Source: Norana najaformis (lineage: Eukaryota > Annelida > Clitellata > Crassiclitellata > Hormogastridae). Taken from it: a stretch of DNA of 64,000 nt. The notes under the pieces were generated by a model that saw nothing but the letters and a program-made list of their open reading frames with translations, did not search any database and was not told the origin of the DNA. Positions 43,501 to 51,699 of this stretch are shown here, piece by piece (position 1 is the first letter of the stretch; each line of letters starts with the position of its first letter). The stretch lies in NCBI GenBank assembly GCA_964023275.1, contig OZ029916.1:32394587-32458586 (forward strand). The letters run 5' to 3'. Position numbers and translations under genes: made by a program.

Positions 43501-45131
43501 ATCACGCTACGAAATGTGCAGGATTCTTCTAAGCCAATTGTGATATGCAGTTTCCATTCATTTCTTGTTTGCCACTATCATTGGCCAAGTTTCTGATCCA
43601 TGTAGTAGTGTAATTAATACCATGGCCTCACACAAACGAATCTTTGTCCTCAAACTGCACCCGTTTTTCTTCCATATCTTTTCAAGTCCCCAAAAGCAGC
43701 ATTTGCCTTTCCTATGCGTATCCTTACCTCCATGTCACAGCTGCTGTCTGCAGTTATTAAGCTGACAAAGTTGCAGAAATCATCCTCGATCTCAACCTCC
43801 TTGTCATTAATTAGGATTTTGTCCATTTCATTCTATTTTCCTATCTTTATGATTTTGGTCTTTTCGGGATTGATAGTGAATCCCACCATCGTTGCCTCCT
43901 CCTGGACTTTAGACGTCAGTTTTTTCATGCCTTCCAAAGTGCTGTCCAGCAGGGCGATATCATCTGCGAAGCCCACAACCAGTCCACAACCAGGGCAAAA
44001 ATCATCGGTAACAAAACACATCCCTGACGCACGCCAGTTACAATCTGAAACCACTCACCCGACTCTCCAACGTTTCTCACAGCGCATCGACTGACATCAT
44101 AAAAGCTCTTGGTGACGTAAATTATCTTAGTTGGAATTCCATAATTCTTCATTATCTTCCACAGTGACTCAGTGGTATCCAGTCGTCTTGACTAATGTAA
44201 CTCGATTCTTGTTGGTATCACAAAGTCAAACATGCAGAAACTCCAAAGAGTTCAAAATCCATTTCTAGAGGCATAACCAATACGTCAAAATTTGAGCTTA
44301 TAACTTCCTGTACAGCGAAGGATTTTTTCAAATTGGAGTGCATAGTTCATAAAACATTGAAATTTGGCGAACCAAAATACTTCTAATCAACCCATGTTAT
44401 CCACACTTATTCAGCCTGCACATGTAATTGCCTTTCTCTATCATACGTAGTTCTGGAACTGTTCTTAGTGAACGTGCTTTTTGTTGCTGGACCTAGATTT
44501 TGGAACTCTTTCTCTGTTCAATCTGCTGATGCTCTTGTGTCATTTCTTTTCCACCTTAAGACTTGCCTTTAAAAATTTCTTATCCACCGTAGACTGACTC
44601 TCTGTTAGTGGACTGATTTTCTGGATAGCGTCATGGCTTTGGTTGGTGCGCCATAGGTTGATGCCTTGTGCATTAGATACCGGCGCGATAGAAGTAACTA
44701 ATTACAATTACAATTACAATCTGTCTTCTCTCCTTTCCTCCACTAACCTCTGCCCACCTCTACTGTTCTATCCTTGTACTATCCTATCCTACCTTATCCT
44801 TGATTAATTACTGCATAGATTTAAACGAGCTTTGTATTTAATCCTTACATTGAGACTTTTCATAAACCTAAAGTAGAACATTCTCAACATCTCAGCTCCA
44901 AGGTGTTCCGTTTATTGTGATTTAATCAGTGCAATTTACCGTCTTCTTTTTGCATCGCAGGGTGACAGCGGTGGCCCGATGAACTGTCCTCTCGGAACTA
45001 AGAACGTCGTGGCCGGAGTAGCTTCGTGGGTTTTAGCCTTTGATGGAATCTGTTCGCCATTATATCCATCCGTCTACACCAGAACCTCATGCTACTTGGA
45101 CTGGATCGCTTTCCACACTCTCAGGATTTAA
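30435..45131 (+). CDS. Chymotrypsin/elastase-like serine protease (protease A)
   Basis: A secreted S1-family serine endopeptidase, plausibly digestive. Exons found: 30435-30474, 32773-32974, 41471-41642, 42193-42347 and 44961-45131. They give a signal peptide and short propeptide, the activation junction DPY|IVGG, His57 in TAAHC (codon 32958), Asp102 in SNDIAI (41510) and Ser195 in GDSGGP (44967). Exon 2 ends in phase 2 and the next found exon begins in phase 0, so one exon of length 3n+1 is missing. It should encode the strands between His57 and Asp102 and lie within the 8.5-kb LINE-filled intron. Pocket positions read Val189, Val216 and Ser226, so it is not trypsin-like and may prefer small or hydrophobic side chains. 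The gene is the inverted partner of protease B (60.6-62.9 kb). An AATAAA at 45134 almost abuts the stop. Confidence 0.85.
30960..31945 (-). pseudogene. Decayed copy of an uncharacterised multicopy invertebrate gene
   Basis: In intron 1 of protease A, the minus strand encodes LNDLVRDLGLSKTKA, later LKIVAVLLGMQLGYTKCCCF and CEWDS, and near 31.1 kb GAISGEHRDRLHKEIATMEK followed by RYQGNW. From memory these blocks match proteins of unknown function that occur in many copies in invertebrate genomes (LVRDLGLSK, KILCMLLGQQ, FLCEWDS, MEKRYQGRW). The order is collinear, but frameshifts and gaps remove much of the middle. Further fragments lie near 42.8 and 62.1 kb. Confidence 0.6.
32115..32770. other. 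Protease A intron 1, 3' part
   Basis: No gene recognised. The frames seen on the minus strand at 32.1-32.5 kb are not supported by splice sites or motifs. Confidence 0.45.
32773..32974 (+). CDS. Protease A exon 2 (activation site, His57)
   Basis: From acceptor TGTGTACAG to donor AA|GTAAGT. Encodes EARPRRMDLVPSISVDPY, then IVGGVEATPGEFPWQLSLQE, and ends with YALTAAHCVFG. The catalytic His codon is 32958-32960. Two bases of a Lys/Asn codon remain open at the 3' end. Confidence 0.92.
32985..33050 (+). repeat. CACTCACTCG-type microsatellite at the intron 2 donor
   Basis: TCACTCACTCGCTCACTCGC repeats begin about 10 bp after the exon 2 donor of protease A. Confidence 0.75.
33975..34265 (-). mobile_element. 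GATTAC-tailed LINE fragments in opposed orientation
   Basis: Minus strand of 34200-34070 encodes LTFHSKLKTCLFHRSYPDS and RSNLKHHTP, and 34060-33995 is the 3' UTR of the family (CTTTTTGCCTATCGAGTAAC reading). At 34213-34263 a separate, oppositely oriented terminus TTTGGGCGCTGTAGAAATCT plus (CGATTA)n is found. The fragment is rearranged or two insertions are back to back. Confidence 0.6.
34510..34880 (+). mobile_element. LINE C-terminal tail with ATTACA tail repeat
   Basis: An open frame reads GSAPSYLKDFCLSVS, LRSTSLGFLTVPRIRTATAQ, SFAYAGPNSWNRLSREL and then SLPQFPKRLKSVLF, the full tail layout of an L2/CR1-like LINE. The 3' end is GTGGCGCTTTATACATGTCA followed by (GATTACAATTACA)n at 34857-34881. 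Better preserved than most copies here. Confidence 0.75.
35284..35545 (+). mobile_element. LINE C-terminal tail fragment
   Basis: Across two overlapping frames: VGRTLRSSARGDLLVPRSRT, then LSIAGPSSWNSLPLKMRT. This matches the LRSSxRGDLLVPRTRT...AFSIAGPSLWNSLP tail. Frameshifted. Confidence 0.6.
35565..35625 (+). repeat. (ATGT)n microsatellite
   Basis: TATGTATGTATGTATGTATG runs with minor interruptions in protease A intron 2. Confidence 0.85.
35640..37185 (-). mobile_element. L2/CR1-like LINE remnant, reverse transcriptase to 3' end
   Basis: Minus-strand frames run in order: LLALIGISASFGTVDHNILI (the RT block LLDLSAAFDTVDHxxL), a degraded core, FDYCNSILTGLPKF, LHWLPGEEKLKFKILLL, then PGYIKEIYVQPLVNR. 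The 3' end near 35650 has AAGGCGCTGCACTCAGG-type sequence. Many stops. It is the longest LINE remnant in the protease A intron and gives it much of its size. Confidence 0.7.
37310..37502 (+). repeat. Compound (TAG)n-(GGT)n-(AAT)n microsatellite
   Basis: TAG repeats from 37314 to 37425, interrupted by GGT runs, are followed by GGTGGTGGTGG and then (AAT)n to 37502. The Leu/Thr-repeat frame on the minus strand is not a gene. Confidence 0.92.
37690..37850. other. GAGAC/CGAGAC-rich segment
   Basis: Repeated CGAGAC, GAGTC and GTCTCG words on both strands (for example CCGAGACCGAGACGAGACCC and GATCGAGACGTCGAGTCCGA) in a CpG-rich 150-bp stretch. An open frame crosses it but looks compositional. Confidence 0.35.
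38325..38425. repeat. (CATA)n microsatellite
   Basis: CATACATACATACATACATA at 38389-38423, with an imperfect ATACATGAATAC lead-in. Confidence 0.85.
39040..39720 (-). mobile_element. RTE-like LINE reverse-transcriptase remnant
   Basis: Minus-strand blocks in order: LYLCFANVKKGFDCV (RT block, KAFDCVD), RTDFRVKRGILL, GGIQIGGRRVTNLRYAHDIV (RT catalytic box, with YAHD for YADD), LLINVDKTTIMITNGTICNI, then WTIKKDEEARINAFEMKCQR. The family is the endonuclease-reverse-transcriptase type. The YADD Asp is mutated and frames are broken, so it is dead. Confidence 0.75.
39955..40860 (+). mobile_element. L2-like LINE 3' half
   Basis: An open frame of 136 codons reads TEFLLFGTPRQLKKFEGLKS, LADSARNLCVVLISTMSFFD, then SSHLDYCNSLLTYITKSYMQ and KLRRVHN. 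Downstream shifted frames give LHWLPVQQRNCFKLVL and a terminal tail. The 3' end is GGTTGACGCCTTGAACATTA, GACACGGGCGCAATTAAAGT and AATTAATAATAAT at 40800-40860. One of the better-preserved copies. Confidence 0.75.
41471..41642 (+). CDS. Protease A exon 4 (Asp102)
   Basis: From acceptor GATTTTGCAG to donor ACAT|GTAAGA. Encodes HELYLIGEGTVSNDIAIITL and later EQFVGITCTLSGWGRT. The catalytic Asp codon is 41510-41512. Length 172 nt, the same as in protease B. Numbered 4 because one upstream exon is missing. Confidence 0.92.
42193..42347 (+). CDS. Protease A exon 5
   Basis: From acceptor TGCTTTTAG to donor CAC|GTAAGG. Encodes ASNDYSDVMRKADIAVISTA, ECDSRVAQWDGDCTDCHIAV and YDVNQAIVACH, ending at the residue just before GDSGGP. 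One codon shorter than the homologous exon of protease B. Confidence 0.9.
42690..42920 (-). pseudogene. Fragment of the uncharacterised multicopy gene
   Basis: The minus strand encodes ECLNLLPAMRPEPHDDSFPV, PKPPETWCLDEADQDATMYE and then THLENNIDIDFEPF. Nucleotide words (AAGTCCCTGACCAGGTCATT) are shared with 31.83-31.96 kb, which shows the same family. It lies in protease A intron 5. Confidence 0.55.
43130..44170 (-). mobile_element. RTE-like LINE 3' half
   Basis: Minus strand, in order: MKNYGIPTKIIYVTKSFYDV, GEWFQIVTGVRQGCVLLPMI (RT block, GVRQGC), VVGFADDIALLDSTLEGMKK (catalytic FADD box), VGFTINPEKTKIIKIGK, then HQAINWIPEGKRRRKTPGKN and WRS-type terminal blocks near 43.2 kb. Stops interrupt it. 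It sits in protease A intron 5 and is absent from the much shorter protease B intron 5. Confidence 0.75.
44175..44720 (+). mobile_element. L2-like LINE 3' end
   Basis: Decayed second copy of the 39.96-40.86 kb element (SQSQTCRNSKEF matching KSYMQKLRRV). Its terminus is GGTTGATGCCTTGTGCATTA, GATACCGGCGCGATAGAAGT and (AATTAC)n at 44650-44720. It directly abuts the RTE-like fragment upstream. Confidence 0.65.
44961..45131 (+). CDS. Protease A exon 6 (Ser195, stop)
   Basis: After acceptor TGCATCGCAG it encodes GDSGGPMNCPLGTKNVVAGV, ASWVLAFDGICSPLYPSVYT and then a short C-terminus ending in TAA at 45129-45131. The catalytic Ser codon is 44967-44969. ASWV at 214-216 gives Val216, an elastase-type pocket feature. 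Confidence 0.93.
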   Translation, partial: GDSGGPMNCPLGTKNVVAGVASWVLAFDGICSPLYPSVYTRTSCYLDWIAFHTLRI

Positions 45132-45133
45132 AA

Positions 45134-45139
45134 AATAAA
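45134..45139 (+). terminator. Polyadenylation signal of protease A
   Basis: AATAAA starts 3 bp after the stop codon. With protease B the conserved 3' flank extends another 180 bp, so a second unrecognised signal may be used instead. Confidence 0.4.
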
Positions 45140-46039
45140 TTTTGTATCGCTGAAGTTTACCTTACGGACTAAACTTTATTCAAGTTACCTTTTAAGAGTG
45201 CTCGAAGTGGAAATTTAAAAAACCTAAAAGTCTTCATTTTTTACTTTTGAATGAGGTGTTCAATGCGGTTTGCTATGGGCATCTTTCGATCTTAAATATT
45301 CATTAGTGAAACTTCCCGTCATTGGTTCTGATCATCCTCCACACTGGGTTGCATTGTTGCCAGTCAGTACGTTCCTGCCACACATTTCTTCTCATCTGTT
45401 TAAAAATACGTACCTGTTTTCTTGAAATGGCTAAAATTTTCTCAATTTACAAACCGTTCTATTCGTCGTAGCGGTTTGAGTAGGCAAAACCTCGACCTCA
45501 TACGTAGCCTAATTTGCAGAGTAAATATCTTCAATGCCTGTTTAAAAACCATGTTATGTTGTTATGTCGTGTTATGCTTTACTCTCGATTTTCACTTTAC
45601 ACTTAATTGTGAAGGAGGTATGGTTAAGTAATTCGTCATCTACATTGTATCGCACTTTTCATGTTAACTTTAATCTGCAGGAACGACAGAGCTCTTCCGA
45701 CCGATGAGTAAGCACAGCATCATCAATCCAACAACCAGAGAACCTTTCTTCATAGCAAACGAATTTTCAGTAACACATGTGTCACGCTCGCAATAGCTAG
45801 GCTACATGGATTCCTTAGAACTCAGTAGATTGTTTTCATTTTGAACTTAACAAACAAACTCAAGCAAAATTTAAAATAGAATGAATTCAAACATAATTTC
45901 AAAATTACCTCAGTTCGTTTAAACTATCAAACAACATGAGACATCATAAAATATAATGGGTTTTAAGAAGTGCAGAAGACACGCAATCTCTGTCAGAACA
46001 ATTGCAAGTTAACCGGGAACACTTGAAGAATACTATAGC

Positions 46040-47400
46040 CCATCAGTCTTGGCTTCTTGACATTGTCCACTACATGTGATACTGTGCACTACGACTGTAA
46101 TATTATCCAAACTTTCCATAGTTTTGCAACCGCTGCACTGAAGAATTTCTGTCCTAAAGTTGCTTTAGGTTTGTTAAATAAATTTATTTGTGACATATTT
46201 AGTCGCCTTGTTTGGTGCTGATTTAAAGAACCTCTTCCACTGCACTGCTTCCTTTCCACTGATAATCTCGTAAGTTTCAATTATACCCCCTCTGCTCCTT
46301 CTTCTTCTTCTTCTCATTGTTGTTACTCATACCTTTTGAACCTTGTTTAATAGCTCAGATTTTTAACCCAGTACCATCTTGATAGCTCTCCTTTACACTT
46401 TCTCCAATTGTCTTCTGTCACGTTTCAGGTACGGATTCCATACCTCTATTCAGCATTCCAACTGTGGCCTCACCAATGATTTGTAAATCCTCAGCATTGT
46501 ATCTTTGTCTCTGCAGACTATGCTGCCCTCTTCATATCATTGTATTGTATTGTAATTGATAACTTATATAGCGCTTCTTTAAGAACAAACTACTCAAAGG
46601 CGCTTGCAGCATGAGAGTCCCTGGGAAATAAGAACGCCTTTAAACAACAAAGTGACTGAGCTCTATCAACAACAGTGATCCTTGCACGAAACGATAGCGG
46701 AAGTTCATTCCATAGAGAAGGGCCAACAACAGTAAAAGCCCTCTGCTGAGCAGACGAGGACTTAACAAGAGGAACAAATAGATCCAGACGATCTAGAGAA
46801 CGTAAAGGACGGGATGAGGTACTAGAGTGTGGAGGCCGGATAAGATCACGAAGATATTTTGGAGCCAGGCCCATGCGAGCTCTAATTACAATATCAATAT
46901 CAATAGTTGTGTTAGTCTTTTGCTGCTCCAAAACACATTGATTTGAAGGTTTTCCTCTGTTGTGCATAATCTCTTCCAAGTCTCTTTCTTCCTTACTCAC
47001 TTCAACACCTTGCCCTCCATTTAGTATGAAAACTTTGCTTGTCTTCCTCATATGCATTACCGAACACTTTTCCAAAATCAAATGCCAGGCGTGTGACCAT
47101 CTGAACATTCTTCTCGGATCTTCTCGCAGTATATCCGCTTCTTCTTTATGAGCTACTGCCTTACATAGTTTTATACCGTCCGCAAACTTAGAAATTTTAG
47201 CTAAAATTTCACCATCTAAGTCACTAATAAAAATTGTGAACAGTAATGGCACACAACATTGATACTTGTGGCACTGCACCTAGCGCTTTAATCCAGCCAG
47301 AATAATTGTCTGGAATGACTACCTTTTGCCTTCAGCTTGATGATCACCTTTGAATCCATGTTAGTACTTGTCATCTAATTCTGCATGCTTGCAATGATTG
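46040..47400 (-). mobile_element. CR1-like LINE split by an insertion
   Basis: Minus strand from 47400: YSGWIKALGAVPQ, LLFTIFISDLDGEILAKISK, FADGIKLCKAVAHKEEADIL (RT catalytic region, FADG in place of FADD), then SNQCVLEQQKTNTT. After a break it resumes near 46540 with KDTMLRIYKSLVRPQLEC, later GGIIETYEIISGKEAVQWKR and FFKSAPNKATK, the CR1-type C-terminus. The interrupting segment is 46555-46920. The element is dead. Confidence 0.8.
46555..46920 (-). mobile_element. L2-like LINE tail nested in the CR1-like LINE
   Basis: The minus strand encodes RARMGLAPKYLRDLIRPPHS, RPLRSLDRLDLFVPLVKSSS, AFTVVGPSLWNELPLSF and LCCLKAFLF. It ends with AAGCGCTATATAAGTTATCA and (ATTACA/ATACA)n. This short insert, complete at its 3' end, divides the older CR1-like element. 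Confidence 0.75.
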
Positions 47401-47499
47401 AGCCATCCTTGGATGAGGCACTTAGTTGCATTGGCAAATATAGGTAAAATACATCGACAGTAAGTATAATCCTGAGGGATTATACTTACCTCGGGCAAA

Positions 47500-47533
47500 A
47501 AATAATAACATTATTATTACTATTATTATAATG

Positions 47534-47606
<73 letters not shown>

Positions 47607-47608
47607 AG
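47500..47608 (+). repeat. (ATT)n microsatellite
   Basis: ATT/TTA repeats, nearly pure from 47532 to 47605. Confidence 0.92.
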
Positions 47609-47689
47609 CCTATTACGTGAATGACTTTACAAAGTGAGGTAATAGTACGCCTAATATTTTTTTAAATATTTGTTTTTTTTTCTGTAGTT

Positions 47690-48330
47690 CATTTGTTCAG
47701 TCAGTCAGAATTATTCGTTTATTTCTTCGTTCGCTCAGTCTTTCATAAACTTAAAGAATCCATAGTACGTCAGTACTTTAGATCAAGTTCGGAATCGCGA
47801 CGATTTCTCTGTTTAGGCCTTGCTTGAGCGTTTACTCAAAGCGCCTCTAAACAAGCCCAGCTGTTCATCAGAACTTTATATAGCGCTGTCGTTCTCTTTG
47901 CTAGTGTCCATCACTGGATCGTGAATGGACTGACCCATTCCTCGGAGACGTTTTTATGACGGCCGTCAATTCCTGACCCATTAGAGCCGGTCAATTAGTC
48001 TCCATCGGGTCTTCTTACGCGTCCACCACGTCCATCCGACCACCTGCTCTACAAACGACCACGCCGACCATATATGTCCACCTGCAGACGGACAGACGGA
48101 CGACACAGACAGACAAGCAGACAAATAGACAGACACATACACAAATAGTTAAAGGGCCCGGCAGACAGGCAGAAAGACAAAGAAACGGACACAAACACAG
48201 ACAGACGGACAGATTGACAGACATAAAACAAAAGACAAAACAACACAAACAGGTGCATGAATTACAGACAGACAGATGGACAAACTCACATTCATACGGA
48301 CCCAGACAGGCATAAAGAGACACGCAGGAG
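47690..48330. repeat. Intergenic with CAGA/GACA-rich segment
   Basis: 48075-48320 is rich in GACAGACAGAC and ACACAAACAGA words. The Cys/Val/Ser-rich minus-strand frames are the repeat read in translation. LINE-terminus-like ACTTTATATAGCGCTGTCGT occurs near 47874-47893. Confidence 0.6.
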
Positions 48331-48589
48331 ATAACACAGGGTTAATCCGGCGTTGAAACTTTCCAGGGTCCCTGTGTATTTCCGGGGCAAAAAGAGAGGC
48401 TGGAAACGCATGTCATTACCATGGTGAAGAACTCGCAACTACTATGGCAAACTGTGCGTCTCTGAGAGGTTTCGAACATACACTTAATTGGATTTTTTAG
48501 GCTGCTCCCAAAAGCATCTCTCTCATCCTCTTTTTGCCTCTTCCCTTCTCTTTTTGGCCTTTTATTCTTTCTCTCGTTGCCACTGCCTC

Positions 48590-48597
48590 TCTCTCCT

Positions 48598-48638
<41 letters not shown>

Positions 48639-48695
48639 ACTTCTCTTTCTCTCATTGTCTCTCTCGCCTCTCTCTCTCTCCATCTATCTTTTTCT
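48590..48695 (+). repeat. (CTGT)n and (CT)n microsatellite
   Basis: CTGTCTGTCTGTCTGTCTGT followed by CTCTCTCTCTCT and mixed CT-rich sequence. Confidence 0.9.
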
Positions 48696-48874
48696 ATATT
48701 CTTAAAACTGTTTCACTGAATAAAAAAATAATAATAAGCGGAAATAACTAAATAATTAATTATATATAAAAAAGTCAATCATTTTTAGAGCATCAAATAA
48801 ATAAAATCATGAGCAAATAGCAGAATATTACGCTAAATTCAAATGCTTTGTGCCCCAGTACAGCTTCTTTGCAT

Positions 48875-49173
<299 letters not shown>

Positions 49174-49599
49174 CTTTCTGTTACTCCAAAAACTGATTGA
49201 TTGAATAAAAGAATAAACGAAAATAATAAACAGATGAATAAAATAAAGAAATACAGAAAATAATTAATTCAAATGCTTTGTTCCGCACATCAGTTTTTTG
49301 CATATTTCTAGGGGCATTTTTGTCCCACTGGTGGCCAAGCAACCTGGTTGCCGTTTTTTGGACAAAAATATATATTGAGTGAAAACTGTACTTCTAGGCA
49401 GGCGTCCACAGTTATTCCCTCCTCGTAGTGTAGAGTCGCTATTCAAATACTCTGTTACTATTAGTGGTTAGCAAAGCCAGCTCACTCAACGACTCAAAAT
49501 CCCAACTCCTCTCTAAAACAATACATCTGAAAAACAACCAAGCGCCATATAAATAAGCAAAGCATGCTGATTGATTTAGCGCCTTCAGCTGATCAGCGC

Positions 49600-49945
49600 T
49601 GAGCTTATTCGATAAAGATGCGCTGTTAACAGCGCCGCGTTTTCTTTTAGTTTCGCGTCTTGTCGCCAGGCGGCCGCAGACGCGATTGTCGCCCGCCGAG
49701 TGCCAGATGGCGTGACATGTCAGCCAATCACTGGCAGCCTCGCCGCCGCCGGAAACGAGCTCATCAACGCCAGTCACTTGCACACGCATCACGCATGCGC
49801 GCAGCGGTGTCCTCCGGTCGGGGTCTAATGACAACTGCGCCCTCTGCTTGTCGGGAGGCGCATAAGTGCAAGAAACTCCCAAGCACTGGGACTACTTCTT
49901 GTCCTTATATAAAGTCCATCGAACCTAACGGAAGCACACAACAAC
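49600..49945 (+). promoter_or_regulatory. CpG-rich promoter-like block with CCAAT and TATA
   Basis: A CpG-dense segment (about 49620-49870) is embedded in AT-rich DNA. It has GCCAATCAC with CCAAT at 49724-49728, a GCATGCGCGC NRF1-like site at about 49793-49802, and TATATAAAG at 49906-49914. The expected start of transcription would be near 49935-49945, just before ACAACGCAAAGAAGACGAGG. No recognised gene begins here, although the LRR gene lies 7 kb downstream on the same strand. Open frames on both strands (49439-49882 minus, 49660-50007 plus) are probably compositional. Confidence 0.45.
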
Positions 49946-50164
49946 GCAAAGAAGACGAGGATGTCCTAACTCTGTACGTATTTCTAAAATCAAATCTAAT
50001 CTTATGACTTCCATGGCACGGTTATCATAAAGTAGCACAAAGCCATCAATCGATGGTCGATCAAGTGCAATCGTAGATTCGTAGTAAAAAATCATACTTC
50101 GCTAAAGAAATTCATTCGTTCAGGGAAACCCGAAGTTAGGCTACGGTGAGCCACCAAACTGAAA

Positions 50165-50355
50165 CCGATGAGTCTTAACTTTAGATGAGAGTTGAGTTTA
50201 GATGAGTGTTCAGTTTAGATGAGTCTTAAGTTTAGATGAGTCTTAAGTTTAGATGAGTCTTAAGTTTAGATGAGTCTTAAGTTTAGATGAGTCTTCAGTT
50301 TAGATGAGTCTTCAGTTTAGACGAGTCTGCAGTTTAGATGAGTCTGCAGTTTAGA
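50165..50355 (+). repeat. 17-bp minisatellite, about 11 units
   Basis: Unit AGTTTAGATGAGTCTTA in tandem. The third-last and second-last positions vary (CTTAA, CTTCA, CTGCA), and the variants are grouped in order, which shows stepwise expansion. Confidence 0.95.
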
Positions 50356-50394
50356 CCTGAATAACTATATAATAGCTTACAGAACACACAGAAC

Positions 50395-50645
50395 TAGTCA
50401 GTGATTGCAAAGCTTTGGACCAACCACCGAGAAAGCCCGAGAACCGCATACTGTCCGGGTATGAGGCTCAACAGGAGTCAAAGTATTCACTGATCGAATG
50501 CAATATTTGCTGGTATTAGGGGTGAGAATAAAACTGATAGGTCTTTGGGTCGGCTGATTGTAATGTAGTACTGTGTGATCTGTAGGACAGATTTTTAACT
50601 GGATTCGTTGCTCGATGGGCAACCTGAGTACCGATTGCAACTGTG
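50395..50645 (-). mobile_element. LINE C-terminal tail fragment
   Basis: The minus strand encodes LPIEQRIQLKICPTDHTVLH, SVNTLTPVEPHTRTVCGSRA and FSVVGPKLCNH, the LPVxxRIxFK...GSRAFSVAGPKLWN layout of an L2/CR1-like LINE tail. Confidence 0.6.
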
Positions 50646-50939
50646 GCGTTATAATAACAATATGCTGAGATTTAAGGTCAGAAAATCTAATATAGTCTGA
50701 CCTGGTCTTACCGTATACTATCTTATTTATAAAACTTCTATAGTTTATGGATTCTGTTGTTTTTTATTAGACTTTTTATCCGTCCTCCGGCTTTCCATAG
50801 TCATAACGAAAGACGCTGTTTTGAAACTGTAGGAGAGATTTTGAATTGGAATTGCTCCATAGAGGAGCAAGGAACTGTTTCAAAATCTAAGATGGCAACA
50901 AACCTTTGGTGGGGTATTTAAGGCTCTATAGAAAAGCCA

Positions 50940-51337
<398 letters not shown>

Positions 51338-51369
51338 ATCCATCCATCCATACATCCATCCATAATCCA

Positions 51370-51692
51370 GCTATGCATGCATGTATACATACATAAAAAT
51401 GCTTACATACCTACATAACTTCATATATACATACATACATGTGGGCATACACAATTTCATGCATGCATACATACATGACAACATGCATACATGTGTACAT
51501 AATGTACACATACATGCATACGTATATACGTACATATGTATATAACTACATGCATACATACATCCATGTATACATGCATACGTACATACAAGTATGCATA
51601 CATGTATACATACATGTATACATGCATACATACATAGCTACATACATACATACATACATACATCATACATACATACATACATACATACATAA
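51370..51692. repeat. Imperfect (CATA)n tract
   Basis: ACATACATACATGCATACAT-like repeats with TGCA and TACG interruptions, ending in ATACATACATACATACATAA. All frames are repeat artefacts. Confidence 0.92.
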
Positions 51693-51699
51693 CAAGTCC

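Larger units (their letters stand above)
40860..45320 (+). repeat. Inverted duplicated block, arm A
   Basis: From about 40870 (CTGAAGCATTCTGAGTGTAT) to 45310 this arm aligns by eye, in reverse orientation, with 63760-60410. Matching segments include intron 3 (AGAGGAGCTTCATAAACTGA), exons 4-6, intron 4 (CGATAGAAGTTATAGGGTTA), the start of intron 5 (GTAAGGAGCGCGGGCTGCAA) and the 3' flank (AGAGTGCTCGAAGTGGAAAT). Arm A is longer because of LINE insertions in intron 5. Confidence 0.8.

Noticed and set aside
49439-50007. Overlapping 147- and 115-codon frames on opposite strands
   Set aside because: CpG-rich DNA lowers stop frequency on both strands, and no motif or splice support was seen. Kept only as a promoter-like block.
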